The translations under genes and the position numbers were made by a program. Below the pieces are notes generated by a model, which searched no databases, was not told the origin of the DNA, and saw only the letters and a program-made list of their open reading frames with translations. A stretch of DNA of 64,000 nucleotides from positions 4,079,060-4,143,059 of the forward strand of contig BCHH01000003.1 of NCBI GenBank assembly GCA_001599595.1. The letters run 5' to 3'. Numbering within the stretch: position 1 is the first letter of the stretch; the number at the start of each line of letters is the position of its first letter. Below, piece by piece: positions 22,691 through 32,735 of this stretch. The DNA comes from Beverwykella pulmonaria. Its lineage: Eukaryota > Ascomycota > Dothideomycetes > Pleosporales > Melanommataceae.

Positions 22691-23303
22691 TCACTCCGTA
22701 TCTACTGACGTTGTAGAGCATTTCAGGTTCATACAATTTCCCAAACAAATGCTCATGGAAAAAATGTATAGATAAATAAGTATATAAGCACCCAGCATTG
22801 CGCCTATGGCGGATAAATGTTGATTGCCAGCACTTTGGAGACCTGGAAGGTTCTTTAGCGGAAGAATGAGTAGTCACTCTTCCAATAGTTGTTGACTAGG
22901 TGAGGCTTGTTGAATTTCCCCAAGTTGAGCGGATAAGACTTAGTCAAGCACGACACTGTAGCGAAAAAAACACTCTACCTTTCTGTACCGCTGGTTGGTA
23001 AATCTACCCACAGGGTATGAGAACTTGAGGCAGCCCTTAACAGGTACCGCTACCCTATCAAATTTTGTTGGGCCTATTCGTTTCCATACCGCTTGGTGTA
23101 GATGGTGGATGACGTATATCCGATCGCATGATATATATCCATTACGCTATGAAGATCGCACCACCGCGTCAAGAAGTATTGCCGGGATTATATGTCCGCG
23201 ACTTTCAAGTCGCAATATAATGAGATAACAAGAAGATCACGCGATGCGCAACCTTCTAGAACAGGACACAACAAATACAAAGTCAGGAACCAATATCTTT
23301 ATC
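22691..23303. other. Intergenic region downstream of the NRPS
   Basis: About 0.6 kb lies beyond the NRPS stop codon. It holds the 3' region of the NRPS gene (minus strand) and nothing else that I recognise. Confidence 0.4.
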
Positions 23304-26300
23304 TCAGGCTCCCCTAACCATCTCTCTGATCTCGTCAAACTCCCCGCCCCCAACAATCCCCTCCAAGGCCCTCACAATCCTCACTTTCAAAAATTTCATA
23401 TCCGCCTCTTCGAAGCACTCTGTACTATACTCCAACCTCAGCATCAACTCCTCCCCCATTGCCGTGAACTCGGCCATGATCTTGAATTTCGCGCCTTGCA
23501 TCCACGTCGGCAAAAACTCCACACCCGGAATCTCGAGTTGAGGCGCCTCATAGCTTTGATGGAATGTCACCATCACGTCGGAGATGGGGTGGTTAGGAAA
23601 GTTGGGGGTGATGGCGAGATGTGAGAGGAGCTGATTCCAGGGTAGGGCATGCGAGAGGGCAGCGCGGCTGGAGGATTGGACGGATTTGATGAAGGACTCT
23701 TGAGGCCTAGTGAGATCTGAAACCTCAGATTGCCGAGTGAGTGCACCGCTTGACGCTTGAGGATATCGAATGCGGATGGGAAGTGGCTCGAGAAAGAGGC
23801 CAACAACATCTTGGTCTTCTTTACAGTTGCGGTTGTGGTATGGTGCCCCGATGATAATATCGACAGGATCTGAATCTCTTTGGAGAGCGAGGGCAATTGC
23901 TGCGATGGAGAGTTGGTGCATGGAGATTTTCTGGGTTGAGCTGAATTTTTTCATGTGTTGGTAGATCGCAGGGTGAATGTGACAGACGTAAGATGAGCCA
24001 TCCCACGTTGTTCTATCTCTATTGTTTCCGCTCGAATAGATGGCTTTGGGGGCGTCGGCTAGGTTCTCAGACCAAAAAGACAAATTGCGCGAAAGAGCTT
24101 GATGATCCCATGTAGTCTGCGCATATGTCTTTGTTACGGGTGGCAGAATCTCTCCTTTGTAGGTGGTGGTTACTTCCCGGAGCAATATTTTCAGAGTCGT
24201 AAGGTCACAGATGATATGACTAATCACGACAAATATTTGATTCGATGAAATACTGACGTGAATCAACTCGTCATTTTGTAGATCGAATCGAACTTGTTCT
24301 TCTATGTCTAGTTTCTCAACGTCTTGTACACGAGGTGGATACGGAGAGTAGTGTCGCGTTACGCCGTCGGTCGGCGAGAGGTAGTAACGGCTGCTTAGTA
24401 TACGATGGCGGGCAAGAATCTGGTTCCATGCTGAGACTAACAGGGGTTTATTGACAGAGCGGTCCAGATGCGAAGCAAATGTGACGCTGAACGCGCTTGA
24501 ACCACCCAGGTATTGGTATTTGGTCCACCATTCTTTCTCAATGGGCAATACACCGCATTCACCCAGCTGCTGGTGCACTGTAATTTTAGAATCTTCGTGA
24601 AGTTCCAGCCTCCGTACTAGATTTCGTGGGGTAGACGACTGAAGAATGAGATATAGTGGTACCGGACGCTGTAGTAGATGCGTTAGTCGGTATGAGAGAC
24701 ACATGTATAACGTCGAGTCTATGCCCAAATCTCCAAGCGTGGCGTCTAGATCAATGTTGGCGTCTACGGGTAGACATAAAACCCCTCGTAGGGCAAGTGT
24801 GACAACTTCTTCGATATCGGCAGAGAGCAATTCAGTTTTGCAGAGAGGGGCCGCCTCTTTATGGCTCGCGATTGCGCGGTAGTTCAACTTCCCGGCAGGC
24901 GTCATTGGAAATGACTTGACGGCGATGATGTGGGAGGGGATCGCATAGGAAGAGACATGGCCTCGGATCTTCTCTTTGAAGCTGGCAACGTTGATACTCG
25001 ATGGCTGGATCTGTGCCACTAGCACGTCTTTGTTGAGGGCCACCGCAACGGCAGTGCAGGATATATCTGCTCGCAGCATGCGAAGCTCGAGATCATCGAG
25101 ATCGATGCGGAAGCCCCGAAGCTTAATCTGGCGATCATTTCGTCCTAGGAAGGCCACTTCTCCATTTTTGTCCCAATACGCTCGATCCCCAGTCTTATAC
25201 ATGTACTCGTTGTATTGCGGGTTGATTGAGTCCCATAAGAATCGCTGCGATGTTTCCTCGGGTCTGCCGATGTAGCCAGAAGCCACTTGGGCTCCCGCTA
25301 GATATATCTCACCAATGACTCCCATTGGTGCGAGCTGTTGGTGGTTGTCTAAGATATAAAGCCGTGTAGAAGGATTAGGGTGTCCAAGCGAGACGGGTTG
25401 GCCGGATTTCAGTTGCTTAATGGTCGCTCCGCAAGTGGCCTCAGTTGGGCCGTACATGTTATAGACAGTTTTGTTTGCTGCCCACGTATCACACACTAAC
25501 TGCGGAACCGCTTCACCAACCAAGTAAACAGTTTTCAAATTAGGATACTCGTTCACATCCAGGACGTTTGCAACTGAAGGTGTCAGGATGGCGGAGTCTG
25601 CAGCCTTAAGGTGAGCGAACGGGTTTGAGCTCTCTCTCAGCATGAGAGTCGCACCGTAACTCAAGGTCGAGAAGATTTCATGGATGCTGCCATCAAAACC
25701 AGGGGACATGAATTGTGCTATTTTCCATCCAGGGCTTGCGCACAGGCGAACTTCAAAGTCGCGTTGCAAGGCAACTAGGCTTTCGTGTTTGCACATGACG
25801 CCTTTTGGCTTTCCAGTTGACCCAGAAGTGAAGCATACGTAGGCGTTCTTATTGACACGAGGGTTTGGCAACTGCGTGATATTGTCTTCAAGATGCGATT
25901 TAGTTTGAGTGAGGAGTTCTTCCACTGAAACACACACCTCGCAGGTCAAGGGTTTGGAATCTTTTGCGGCTGTATTCGTTGCGAGAAATACCTTGGCTTT
26001 AGTAATATTAAAGTAATTATCCCGGAGACCAGAGGGGAGGCTCTCGTCGAATGGGCAGTAGACCCCACCGGCTTTGAGCGCAGCATATATGGCGATGATC
26101 CAGTTGATTGATCGATCTGCGTGGACGCACACAACGTCTCCTGGCTCGATGAGTGTTGAGATTCGTCGTGCTACAATCGAGGAGCGTACGTGTAGCTCAT
26201 GATAGGTGACACTGATCCTCCCCTGCTGAATAGCACGTTCAGATGGGGTTTTCATTGCAGTGGCGTTGAAAAGCGTAACGAGATTGTCGTGAAAAAATGA

Positions 26301-27947
26301 AGCTCTGGTCGTTTGTGCATGCCAATTGCCTAATCTGCTCAGTTCATTTCGCTGCTGGTCGGACGCAAGCTGCTCCAGACACGATGCGATAGTGAGGGAG
26401 GAATCCTGTAGGAGGCGCAGGGCGTCTGATAACGTCCTGGCTAGCCCGTTGATATGGGATTTGCAGAAGACATTGTTGTGGTAGACGAAGCGTATGTTGC
26501 CGTTGGAGCTGGCATCCAGCACCAAAGGAACATCGGTCGCTACGGAAGAGTAATGGCTATGGCTTGGAGCGATGATCGGATTTTCAGGTAATGGCACGTA
26601 AAGCTGGACATTGAGTGCCGAGCTGAAGTCGCGGATGAATCCGTGAGCTGGCGAGCTCCATTGGAAGCGGGTGAGCTCGAGCAGAGACGAGAAGACACTG
26701 CGGAGGAACACAGCGACGGTCAGGTGATGGTTGATGGTAATAGAAAGGGGGAGTGTGTTGATGGTCGGGCCGACGGTGTCCTCTATGCCTGCAATGGGCA
26801 ATGATCGACCCGAAAGGACGGTGCCAAAAGTCACGTCACGTGCGTCGGCATACCGAGCTAGGGTTAGCGCCCAGGCCGCGTGAATCAACGAAGCCGATGT
26901 GATGCCGAGTTGTTGGCAATACGATGCGATGTCTGCGATAGGGACGTTGATCAGCATCTCGCCCACCCCGTACACCTCGTCCACCTCATTCACACCTCCA
27001 TTGCTAGCAATATTGCAAGAAGATGGCTCGGGCAACTGCAACCGCGACACCGATGCGGGATGCGCTTCCCGTTGGGTTCTCCAGAACGCGGCAGCTTCGC
27101 CACTTCGTTCTTCCTGCAATGCACACAATTCTCTTGCCAGCCGCGAAAAGGGAGGACCAGGACGCGTCGTCTTGGTGGCCAGATACCGCCGCACCTTGGA
27201 GAGGACCAGATCGCGCGAGTAGCTGTCGATGAGGGCGTGGTGGACGCGCCAGATGATGGTGCTGCGTCCGCCTTGACCTATAAGCGTCACCACCTTGAAG
27301 CTACAGGTGGCCCTGAGCACTTCTTTCGCCGACGGTTTCCTCGACTTTCTCGCAAGTTCTTCCTTGAACGCCTTTTCGTCTCGAACCAGCACCTCGTCCC
27401 ATTCTATCATGCGACCTTCTCCCTGCACCATCCATCCCCCCCGAGCGGTCAGCTCGAAACCTGTCTGGAATATCGGCTCGGAACCGATGACAGCTTGCCA
27501 GGCAGCCTTCATTGCCGCTATTTCGTGTGAATGATACGACTCGTGATACTCGATCACGTTTCTCCAGCTATCTTTCTGGGTAGACCGCACGAGCGCAAGT
27601 TGCATCTCTGTCATCGCGTCTCCACTAGAGGGCAAGTCTTCAAGCAGCATATGCTTCGTCGATACTTGGACTGAGCATCTCCGTCGCCTCTTGTAGGACG
27701 TAGAGGTTGGCGTCGGGGGAGGCGTTGGACGTTTTGGTCTGTGCATCTTCTGCATGAGCTGCGATAGGGACTTCAAGCCAAAAATTTCGTCCATGGAAAT
27801 CTGGAGACCAATCTCCCTCAGATACACCTGGAGCAACATCGAGGACAGCGAGTCTCCGCCATTACTAATAAAACATAACGACAGGTTGACGCAAAGAGGC
27901 GCCACTCCCAGAGCCCGAGCTACCTCGTTCAATATAATGTGATCCAT
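23304..27947 (-). CDS. Nonribosomal peptide synthetase, T-C-A-T-C, ETP (GliP/SirP) type
   Basis: One intronless frame of 1,547 residues from ATG 27947 (CACCATGG context). Domains in order: carrier T1 (about 1-70, phosphopantetheine Ser in FISNGGDSLSS), condensation C1 (105-520, HHALIDS near 236), adenylation A (550-1030; YVCFTSGSTGKPKGV, NMYGPTEAT, YKTGDRA, GRNDRQIKLRGFRI, PAGKLNYRA), carrier T2 (1040-1110, LGDLGIDS), condensation C2 (1125-1547, SHIICDL in place of HHxxxDG). GliP/SirP synthetases join two amino acids into a diketopiperazine with an A-T-C-A-T-C-T order. This one lacks the first A and the last T. The upstream 650 bp contain no room for an A domain. The neighbouring GliK, GliI, GliT, GliG, GliN and GliZ homologues support an ETP product. 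Which amino acids are used cannot be told. Confidence 0.94.
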   Translation of the reverse strand: MDHIILNEVARALGVAPLCVNLSLCFISNGGDSLSSMLLQVYLREIGLQISMDEIFGLKSLSQLMQKMHRPKRPTPPPTPTSTSYKRRRRCSVQVSTKHMLLEDLPSSGDAMTEMQLALVRSTQKDSWRNVIEYHESYHSHEIAAMKAAWQAVIGSEPIFQTGFELTARGGWMVQGEGRMIEWDEVLVRDEKAFKEELARKSRKPSAKEVLRATCSFKVVTLIGQGGRSTIIWRVHHALIDSYSRDLVLSKVRRYLATKTTRPGPPFSRLARELCALQEERSGEAAAFWRTQREAHPASVSRLQLPEPSSCNIASNGGVNEVDEVYGVGEMLINVPIADIASYCQQLGITSASLIHAAWALTLARYADARDVTFGTVLSGRSLPIAGIEDTVGPTINTLPLSITINHHLTVAVFLRSVFSSLLELTRFQWSSPAHGFIRDFSSALNVQLYVPLPENPIIAPSHSHYSSVATDVPLVLDASSNGNIRFVYHNNVFCKSHINGLARTLSDALRLLQDSSLTIASCLEQLASDQQRNELSRLGNWHAQTTRASFFHDNLVTLFNATAMKTPSERAIQQGRISVTYHELHVRSSIVARRISTLIEPGDVVCVHADRSINWIIAIYAALKAGGVYCPFDESLPSGLRDNYFNITKAKVFLATNTAAKDSKPLTCEVCVSVEELLTQTKSHLEDNITQLPNPRVNKNAYVCFTSGSTGKPKGVMCKHESLVALQRDFEVRLCASPGWKIAQFMSPGFDGSIHEIFSTLSYGATLMLRESSNPFAHLKAADSAILTPSVANVLDVNEYPNLKTVYLVGEAVPQLVCDTWAANKTVYNMYGPTEATCGATIKQLKSGQPVSLGHPNPSTRLYILDNHQQLAPMGVIGEIYLAGAQVASGYIGRPEETSQRFLWDSINPQYNEYMYKTGDRAYWDKNGEVAFLGRNDRQIKLRGFRIDLDDLELRMLRADISCTAVAVALNKDVLVAQIQPSSINVASFKEKIRGHVSSYAIPSHIIAVKSFPMTPAGKLNYRAIASHKEAAPLCKTELLSADIEEVVTLALRGVLCLPVDANIDLDATLGDLGIDSTLYMCLSYRLTHLLQRPVPLYLILQSSTPRNLVRRLELHEDSKITVHQQLGECGVLPIEKEWWTKYQYLGGSSAFSVTFASHLDRSVNKPLLVSAWNQILARHRILSSRYYLSPTDGVTRHYSPYPPRVQDVEKLDIEEQVRFDLQNDELIHVSISSNQIFVVISHIICDLTTLKILLREVTTTYKGEILPPVTKTYAQTTWDHQALSRNLSFWSENLADAPKAIYSSGNNRDRTTWDGSSYVCHIHPAIYQHMKKFSSTQKISMHQLSIAAIALALQRDSDPVDIIIGAPYHNRNCKEDQDVVGLFLEPLPIRIRYPQASSGALTRQSEVSDLTRPQESFIKSVQSSSRAALSHALPWNQLLSHLAITPNFPNHPISDVMVTFHQSYEAPQLEIPGVEFLPTWMQGAKFKIMAEFTAMGEELMLRLEYSTECFEEADMKFLKVRIVRALEGIVGGGEFDEIREMVRGA

Positions 27948-28470
27948 GGTGAACCGAAGACAAAGCCTTGTAAACAAGTGGGGAAGAGCACTTAGTGGTA
28001 GCTTCAGTATGTATCGCTCTCTAACGAAGACTTTGGTACATCCGAGGCTTCTTCTAGCGGCATTCTGTATGGAAATTCCACAGTCTTGGGTAGTAAGCAG
28101 CTACGGGCTCCGCTAGAGAGCAAGGGTATGACTGATACCTAATCAAACGACAAGAACTGGCTGTTCTACACTTTGCAACTATTGCCTACACGTGGAATAC
28201 TCATTAATACTTATGAAACAGCTAGGTAATTTCTTCGTCGCCTCCCAGATTTTAGATCGGAGGAATCGGCTTGGTCCCTTACGACGTCGTGCAATATTTA
28301 GCATCACCGCCGATGTACCAAGAAGTAGATGCAAGTTCGATTGTGCGATCCATAAAACCATTTACAACGCAGTTCCTTCGAAGCCATGTAGAAATTCGTC
28401 TACTATCTAGTATAATTTCGTTGCAGACCATCTCATATCCATTAGCAATGCTTAGACGGAATATCAGATC

Positions 28471-28481
28471 TCGGCCCCCGG
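28471..28481. promoter_or_regulatory. TCGG-CCC-CCGG palindrome in the NRPS/gliK divergent promoter
   Basis: This matches YCGG-N3-CCGR, close to the TCGGN3CCGA site described for the sirodesmin/gliotoxin regulators SirZ/GliZ. It sits 114 bp before the GliK-type start and about 520 bp before the NRPS start, in the 647-bp head-to-head spacer, which holds no other recognised feature. Confidence 0.5.
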
Positions 28482-28594
28482 AACGGCTACAACTGCACGA
28501 TGCTTGTAAATACACCCCAACAATAAGAACTGTTTTTTCGTATTCTTCACCCTCAAATTATCACGCGTGCTTTGACTCCTATCGGTTCAATCAA

Positions 28595-29368
28595 ATGTCA
28601 GAGAAGCATCTCGAAGCGCAAACATTGTGGTATTTCGCCTATGGCTCCAATATGAGCTCCGCCAAGTTCACCGGCCGCCGACACATCGTTCCCCTTGACA
28701 TGGCTCGAGTCCGCATTCCAGGTTACCGATTAATCATGGAAATACCGGGCCTACCATATTCGGAGCCGGCTTTTGCATCTATCACGCCCCGGACTGTGTC
28801 AGACGCCGAGGTACTGCAAATTCCAGATGTGGCAGGCGTAGCATATCTTATTACATATGAGCAGTATCGGCATGTTGTCGCGTCAGAAGGGGGCGGCACT
28901 GCATACACTGAAATTGAATTGACTGGAGAACTGATGGAAGAAATTGAGAGGCCGAAGCTTGGAAACTATGTGCAGGTCAGGACGCTTGGGTCTGCGATGG
29001 TCCGAAACCCATGTGCGAGGCCGAGTGCGAGGTATATGTCGTTATTGAAGGATGGCGTCGAAGAGGCTCAACTACCACCGGAGTACTGCGAATACATCTC
29101 TCGGCTATCTACATATCGACCGCCCTCAAGAGGCTGGACCAAAATCGGGGCTGCCCTCTTTCTTGCTTTGTGGACCCCGGTGTTCGCGCTCTTGGAGAAA
29201 ATAACAGTTGCGACCATGAAAAAAGATGGCACTGCACCTGCATGGGTAGTCATTCTCGTCCGTCACACCATGGTCGTAGTATGGGTTGTCCACGACCGAA
29301 TTTTTGCACCAGTTTTCGGTAGGGGAGACGGACTCGAGGAAGAAGAACGAATACAGGAAATGGTCTAA
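28595..29368 (+). CDS. gliK: Gamma-glutamyl cyclotransferase-like protein, GliK type
   Basis: A single exon of 257 residues. The start is set at MSEKHLEAQTLWYFAYGSNM because the GGCT-fold signature YFAYGSNMS must lie close to the N-terminus; the frame is open further upstream but that part has no family character. Other family features are the Glu-rich segment near ASEGGGTAYTEIE, which includes the likely catalytic acid, and PSARYMSLLKDG. A hydrophobic helix near residues 188-205 (IGAALFLALWTPVFALLEK) suggests membrane association. In gliotoxin synthesis GliK removes gamma-glutamyl groups from the bis-glutathione adduct. It is transcribed divergently from the NRPS, sharing its promoter region. 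No intron is needed. Confidence 0.85.
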   Translation: MSEKHLEAQTLWYFAYGSNMSSAKFTGRRHIVPLDMARVRIPGYRLIMEIPGLPYSEPAFASITPRTVSDAEVLQIPDVAGVAYLITYEQYRHVVASEGGGTAYTEIELTGELMEEIERPKLGNYVQVRTLGSAMVRNPCARPSARYMSLLKDGVEEAQLPPEYCEYISRLSTYRPPSRGWTKIGAALFLALWTPVFALLEKITVATMKKDGTAPAWVVILVRHTMVVVWVVHDRIFAPVFGRGDGLEEEERIQEMV

Positions 29369-29383
29369 TCTCTACTGTAATCC

Positions 29384-32205
29384 CTACGATCCATCAAATG
29401 TACTGCCTGCACCATCCTCATTCGTACCTCCTTGGCTTGTCTTAGTTTGCTTCTCCCACATTTCAGCATATGTCCCACCTGCGCTGAGTAACTCCTCATG
29501 CGTGCCTCTCTCTACGATCATACCCTCGTGCAGCACCAAAATTTGGTTACACTTGGTAATTGTACTTAGTCGATGCGCTATCGTAAGTGTTGTCCGTCCC
29601 TTCGTCGCTGTTTCCAGTGCCGTCTGGATTTGCTTTTCCGTATGCGAGTCTAGGGACGCTGTAGCTTCGTCTAGCAAAATGATCTGCGGGTTCTTGAGGA
29701 TCGCGCGGGCGATCGCAATCTGTAAACATCTATTAGCAACAAGCATACAAGGGGAAGAAGCCTGAAAATGAATCTAGGGGGCACACATACCCTCTGTTTT
29801 TCGCCCCCAGACAGCCGCAAACCCCTCTCCCCAACCATCGTCTCATATCCATCAGGAAACCCTAAGATCTTTTCGTGAATGCTCGCCGCTCTACACGCAT
29901 CAAATATCTCCTCTTCAGTAGCGTCCGGTCTTGCATACTGCAGGTTATACATAATACTCATGTTGAAGAGAATTGTATCCTGCGGCACGACACCGATATG
30001 CTTCCTCCAACTCTGCAACTTCAAATCCCTCACATCGCGGCCATCGATCCTAATCGAACCGCTCTCCACATCGTAAAACCGGAACAGCAGTTTCAGCAGC
30101 GTGGACTTCCCACTCCCAGACTCGCCAACAATCGCCATCGACGTCCCTGCCGAAATCGAGAACGAAACCCCTTTTAGTGCAGGTTTCGACGCTGCGTACG
30201 AGAACGTTACATCCACAAACTCGACATCCCCTCTGCAAATCTCAAACTCCTCTGCCGACTCCCCATCTACAATCCCCGGCTTAGTCTTAAACAGATCCAA
30301 CATCCTCTCTGCATCCACCAAGTTATTTTGCACCTGATTGTAAAAACTGCCGAAGAATTGCAATGGCGCTTGCAGTTGCGTAAAGTAGGCTAGAATGCTG
30401 ACGAACGTGGCGACGTTCTGCATGCCCACGGAGATTTGCAGCGAGGAGAGCAAGACTACGAGCAGAATGCCGAAGGTAAGGATGAGATTTTGGGTAATGT
30501 TGAGGGAGTTGAGGGAGAAGAGGACGGATAATTCGGCAAGTTGGTAGGAGAGCACATGTGTGGAGAAGCGGGTTGCTTCGAGAGTGGTTGCGTTGTTGTG
30601 GTGGACGGTTTCATAGGAGAGGAGGGTGTCCATCCTATCGCGACCATGAGTAATGTGCATGTAGGTCAACTTTGTTAGATGGAGAGGCTAGAACTTACTT
30701 CGCAGCATCCATCTCCCGATCCTTCAATGCCATTGTTCTCCTCGCTTTTGCCCTCCACTGCGCCATATACACTGTCATATAAATATAGACCCACATAACC
30801 CCCACTAGTATCAAGCTATAAAACGCGTCGAATCTCACAAGAAAATACACAGCTGCAACACCGAGATCAAACACCATAGGAAACAGTTGGAACGCAAAAC
30901 TATCCAAAAATGTGTTTAGTGCGCTACCTTTGTTCAAAGCACTCATAACCTCCCCAATCCTTTTCGATAGGTGGAAGTCCAGTGATAGGGAGAGGATGTG
31001 CGAGAATGCTGCACAAGTTAAGCGTCGAAAGAGATTTTGTGAGATGGGGATCCAAAGGATTGCGCGAAGGGAGCCGAGGACTCCCTGCTGGCCTTGCAAG
31101 CCGCGGTAGAGGATGTATAAGAAGATTTCTTTAAAGGGAACTTTTGGGCCGTCGAGTGATTCAATGAGAACGCCGAGCTGGTACGGAACAAGAATGTTAA
31201 CAACGCGCTGGATGAGCATGATGAGGAGGCAGAGGAGGAGAATAATTTGTTGACTGAGAGAGGAAGTGGGCCTGTGGGAGTTAGTATGATCATTTGTAAG
31301 GTATATGGAAGTGTAGCTTACCAAATGTAAGGAAACAAGATGCGGAATCCGATGAAGTAGTCCAGCCAGCCACCCTGTCGCGGCGGAGTAGATGGCTTCG
31401 CTGCTTCTGCGGGAGTCTTGCCGTTTGTTGTTCCATACGTGAGAGAACACCCGTTCTCATTCACGCTTAAATTATAATTCCTCAAAAGGGCCGCTGTTTC
31501 TTCCAATTTCACCGATTGATCCCCTCTCCACCAGTACATCCATACATACAGTATGCACATACTCCCTAAAATCATCCCTCTCACTCCCCCCAACGTACGC
31601 TGCACAGTCTGCACACCTTTCTCGGGCGAATTCTCCTCCTCCGTGTTCGCCGCAGCGATCACCACTTCAATTCCCACGGCGTACACCCAACCCCATAGAT
31701 GTGCAAGCGAAGGCTGGAACGGCGCAACCGGATCCGGAAGTAGACCGGCAGCAAAGTAGAGAAGCACAGCAGCGTATGATACTAAACCTGCTTCGCTGAG
31801 CCTTATAGAGGGGGACGTCGCGTCGCGGAGGGAGGCAATGAAAGATGGAACTTCGAGGAGAGTGCTGGCGAGCTACATTAAAATTAGCCTTGCCTTAATG
31901 GAGATGGCGGAAGGAAGACGCACTAGAAGTGGTATGAGGAGGATCTGTAGCCCCCATATTGCGGTAAATGCGCTATTCTTTCTCTTGTTATTCTCACAAG
32001 TTTGAGATGGTTGGGATGGGCGGACGAGTAAAGAGAAGGTCAAGAGGATGATATATAATCCAAAGGGGTATGCGTAAAAGAGTATTGCGGATATGGTAAA
32101 CGTCATTGGTGAGGGACTTGAGAATGCGCGAGGCAATTCGGTAGAAGAAAATTGATGGTGGGAAAATGGAATGTGAGCGTGATGCTTGAGAGGTACGGCA
32201 TTCAT
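29384..32205 (-). CDS. ABC transporter, HMT1/ABCB6-like half-transporter with extra N-terminal membrane domain
   Basis: Five exons on the minus strand, 32205-31924, 31872-31322, 31271-30699, 30634-29791 and 29719-29384, give 861 residues. Introns are 50-71 nt in consistent phase. An N-terminal set of about five helices (TMD0-like) precedes the ABC exporter domain ([20 protein letters not shown] onward) with the typical [10 protein letters not shown] segment. The nucleotide-binding domain has Walker [11 protein letters not shown]-loop VVPQDT, signature LSGGEKQR, Walker [13 protein letters not shown] and the H-loop AHRLST. HMT1-type proteins carry metal or thiol conjugates across vacuolar membranes. 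Near GliK and GliI homologues it probably moves a thiol metabolite or its conjugate, but this is an inference. It ends 16 bp from the stop of the convergent GliK-type gene. Confidence 0.9.
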
Positions 32206-32548
32206 GGGTATAATTCTTCCACCTGGATTGGAATGGTATTGCTAAGTGAAGGTAGCAGGGGTATCCCAGAGAGATGCATCGTGGTTTGGTTCGTTGACAT
32301 TGGCCAAATCATGTCATGATTATCCGCGATGAAGCCCTTTCTTGGTACTCCCCTCATTTCTCTAGGTAGTTCTGAAGTATCGAGACCATGCTTTTGTAGC
32401 CCGAGAGAGCTAATACTGGCGCCATCTTTTCTATCCGTCACATGACTGGCGATGTGTTCATTACATGGCGTCATTATCCTCGGCCATTATTTGATTGGCT
32501 AATTTCAGAGTTACGGCTACTTCTGGCGGGCCGGAACCTAATCACCAG

Positions 32549-32559
32549 TCGGCTACCGG
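32549..32559. promoter_or_regulatory. TCGG-CTA-CCGG palindrome in the ABC transporter/gliI divergent promoter
   Basis: The same YCGG-N3-CCGR pattern as in the other cluster promoters, 187 bp before the GliI-type start and 344 bp before the ABC transporter start. The 530-bp spacer holds no other recognised feature. Confidence 0.5.
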
Positions 32560-32735
32560 AATACGCCAAGTCCTCCGAGAAAGAACTTCAACGTGGAAGT
32601 AGAGAGCGACGATAGTCATAGTTGCAAGAGTGCTCCAAGCCATTTGTACAGTATTTCCAACTCGGTTTGATTTTGAAGCGTCGTGGTTATATCGTATTTT
32701 CTCATCACGCCGATCAATCGAGCGCATTTTCCAGC

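Noticed and set aside
27948..27977. Upstream extension of the NRPS frame from a TTG codon
   Set aside because: TTG starts are not expected in fungal nuclear genes; the ATG at 27947 has an ideal context and lies at the start of the T domain.
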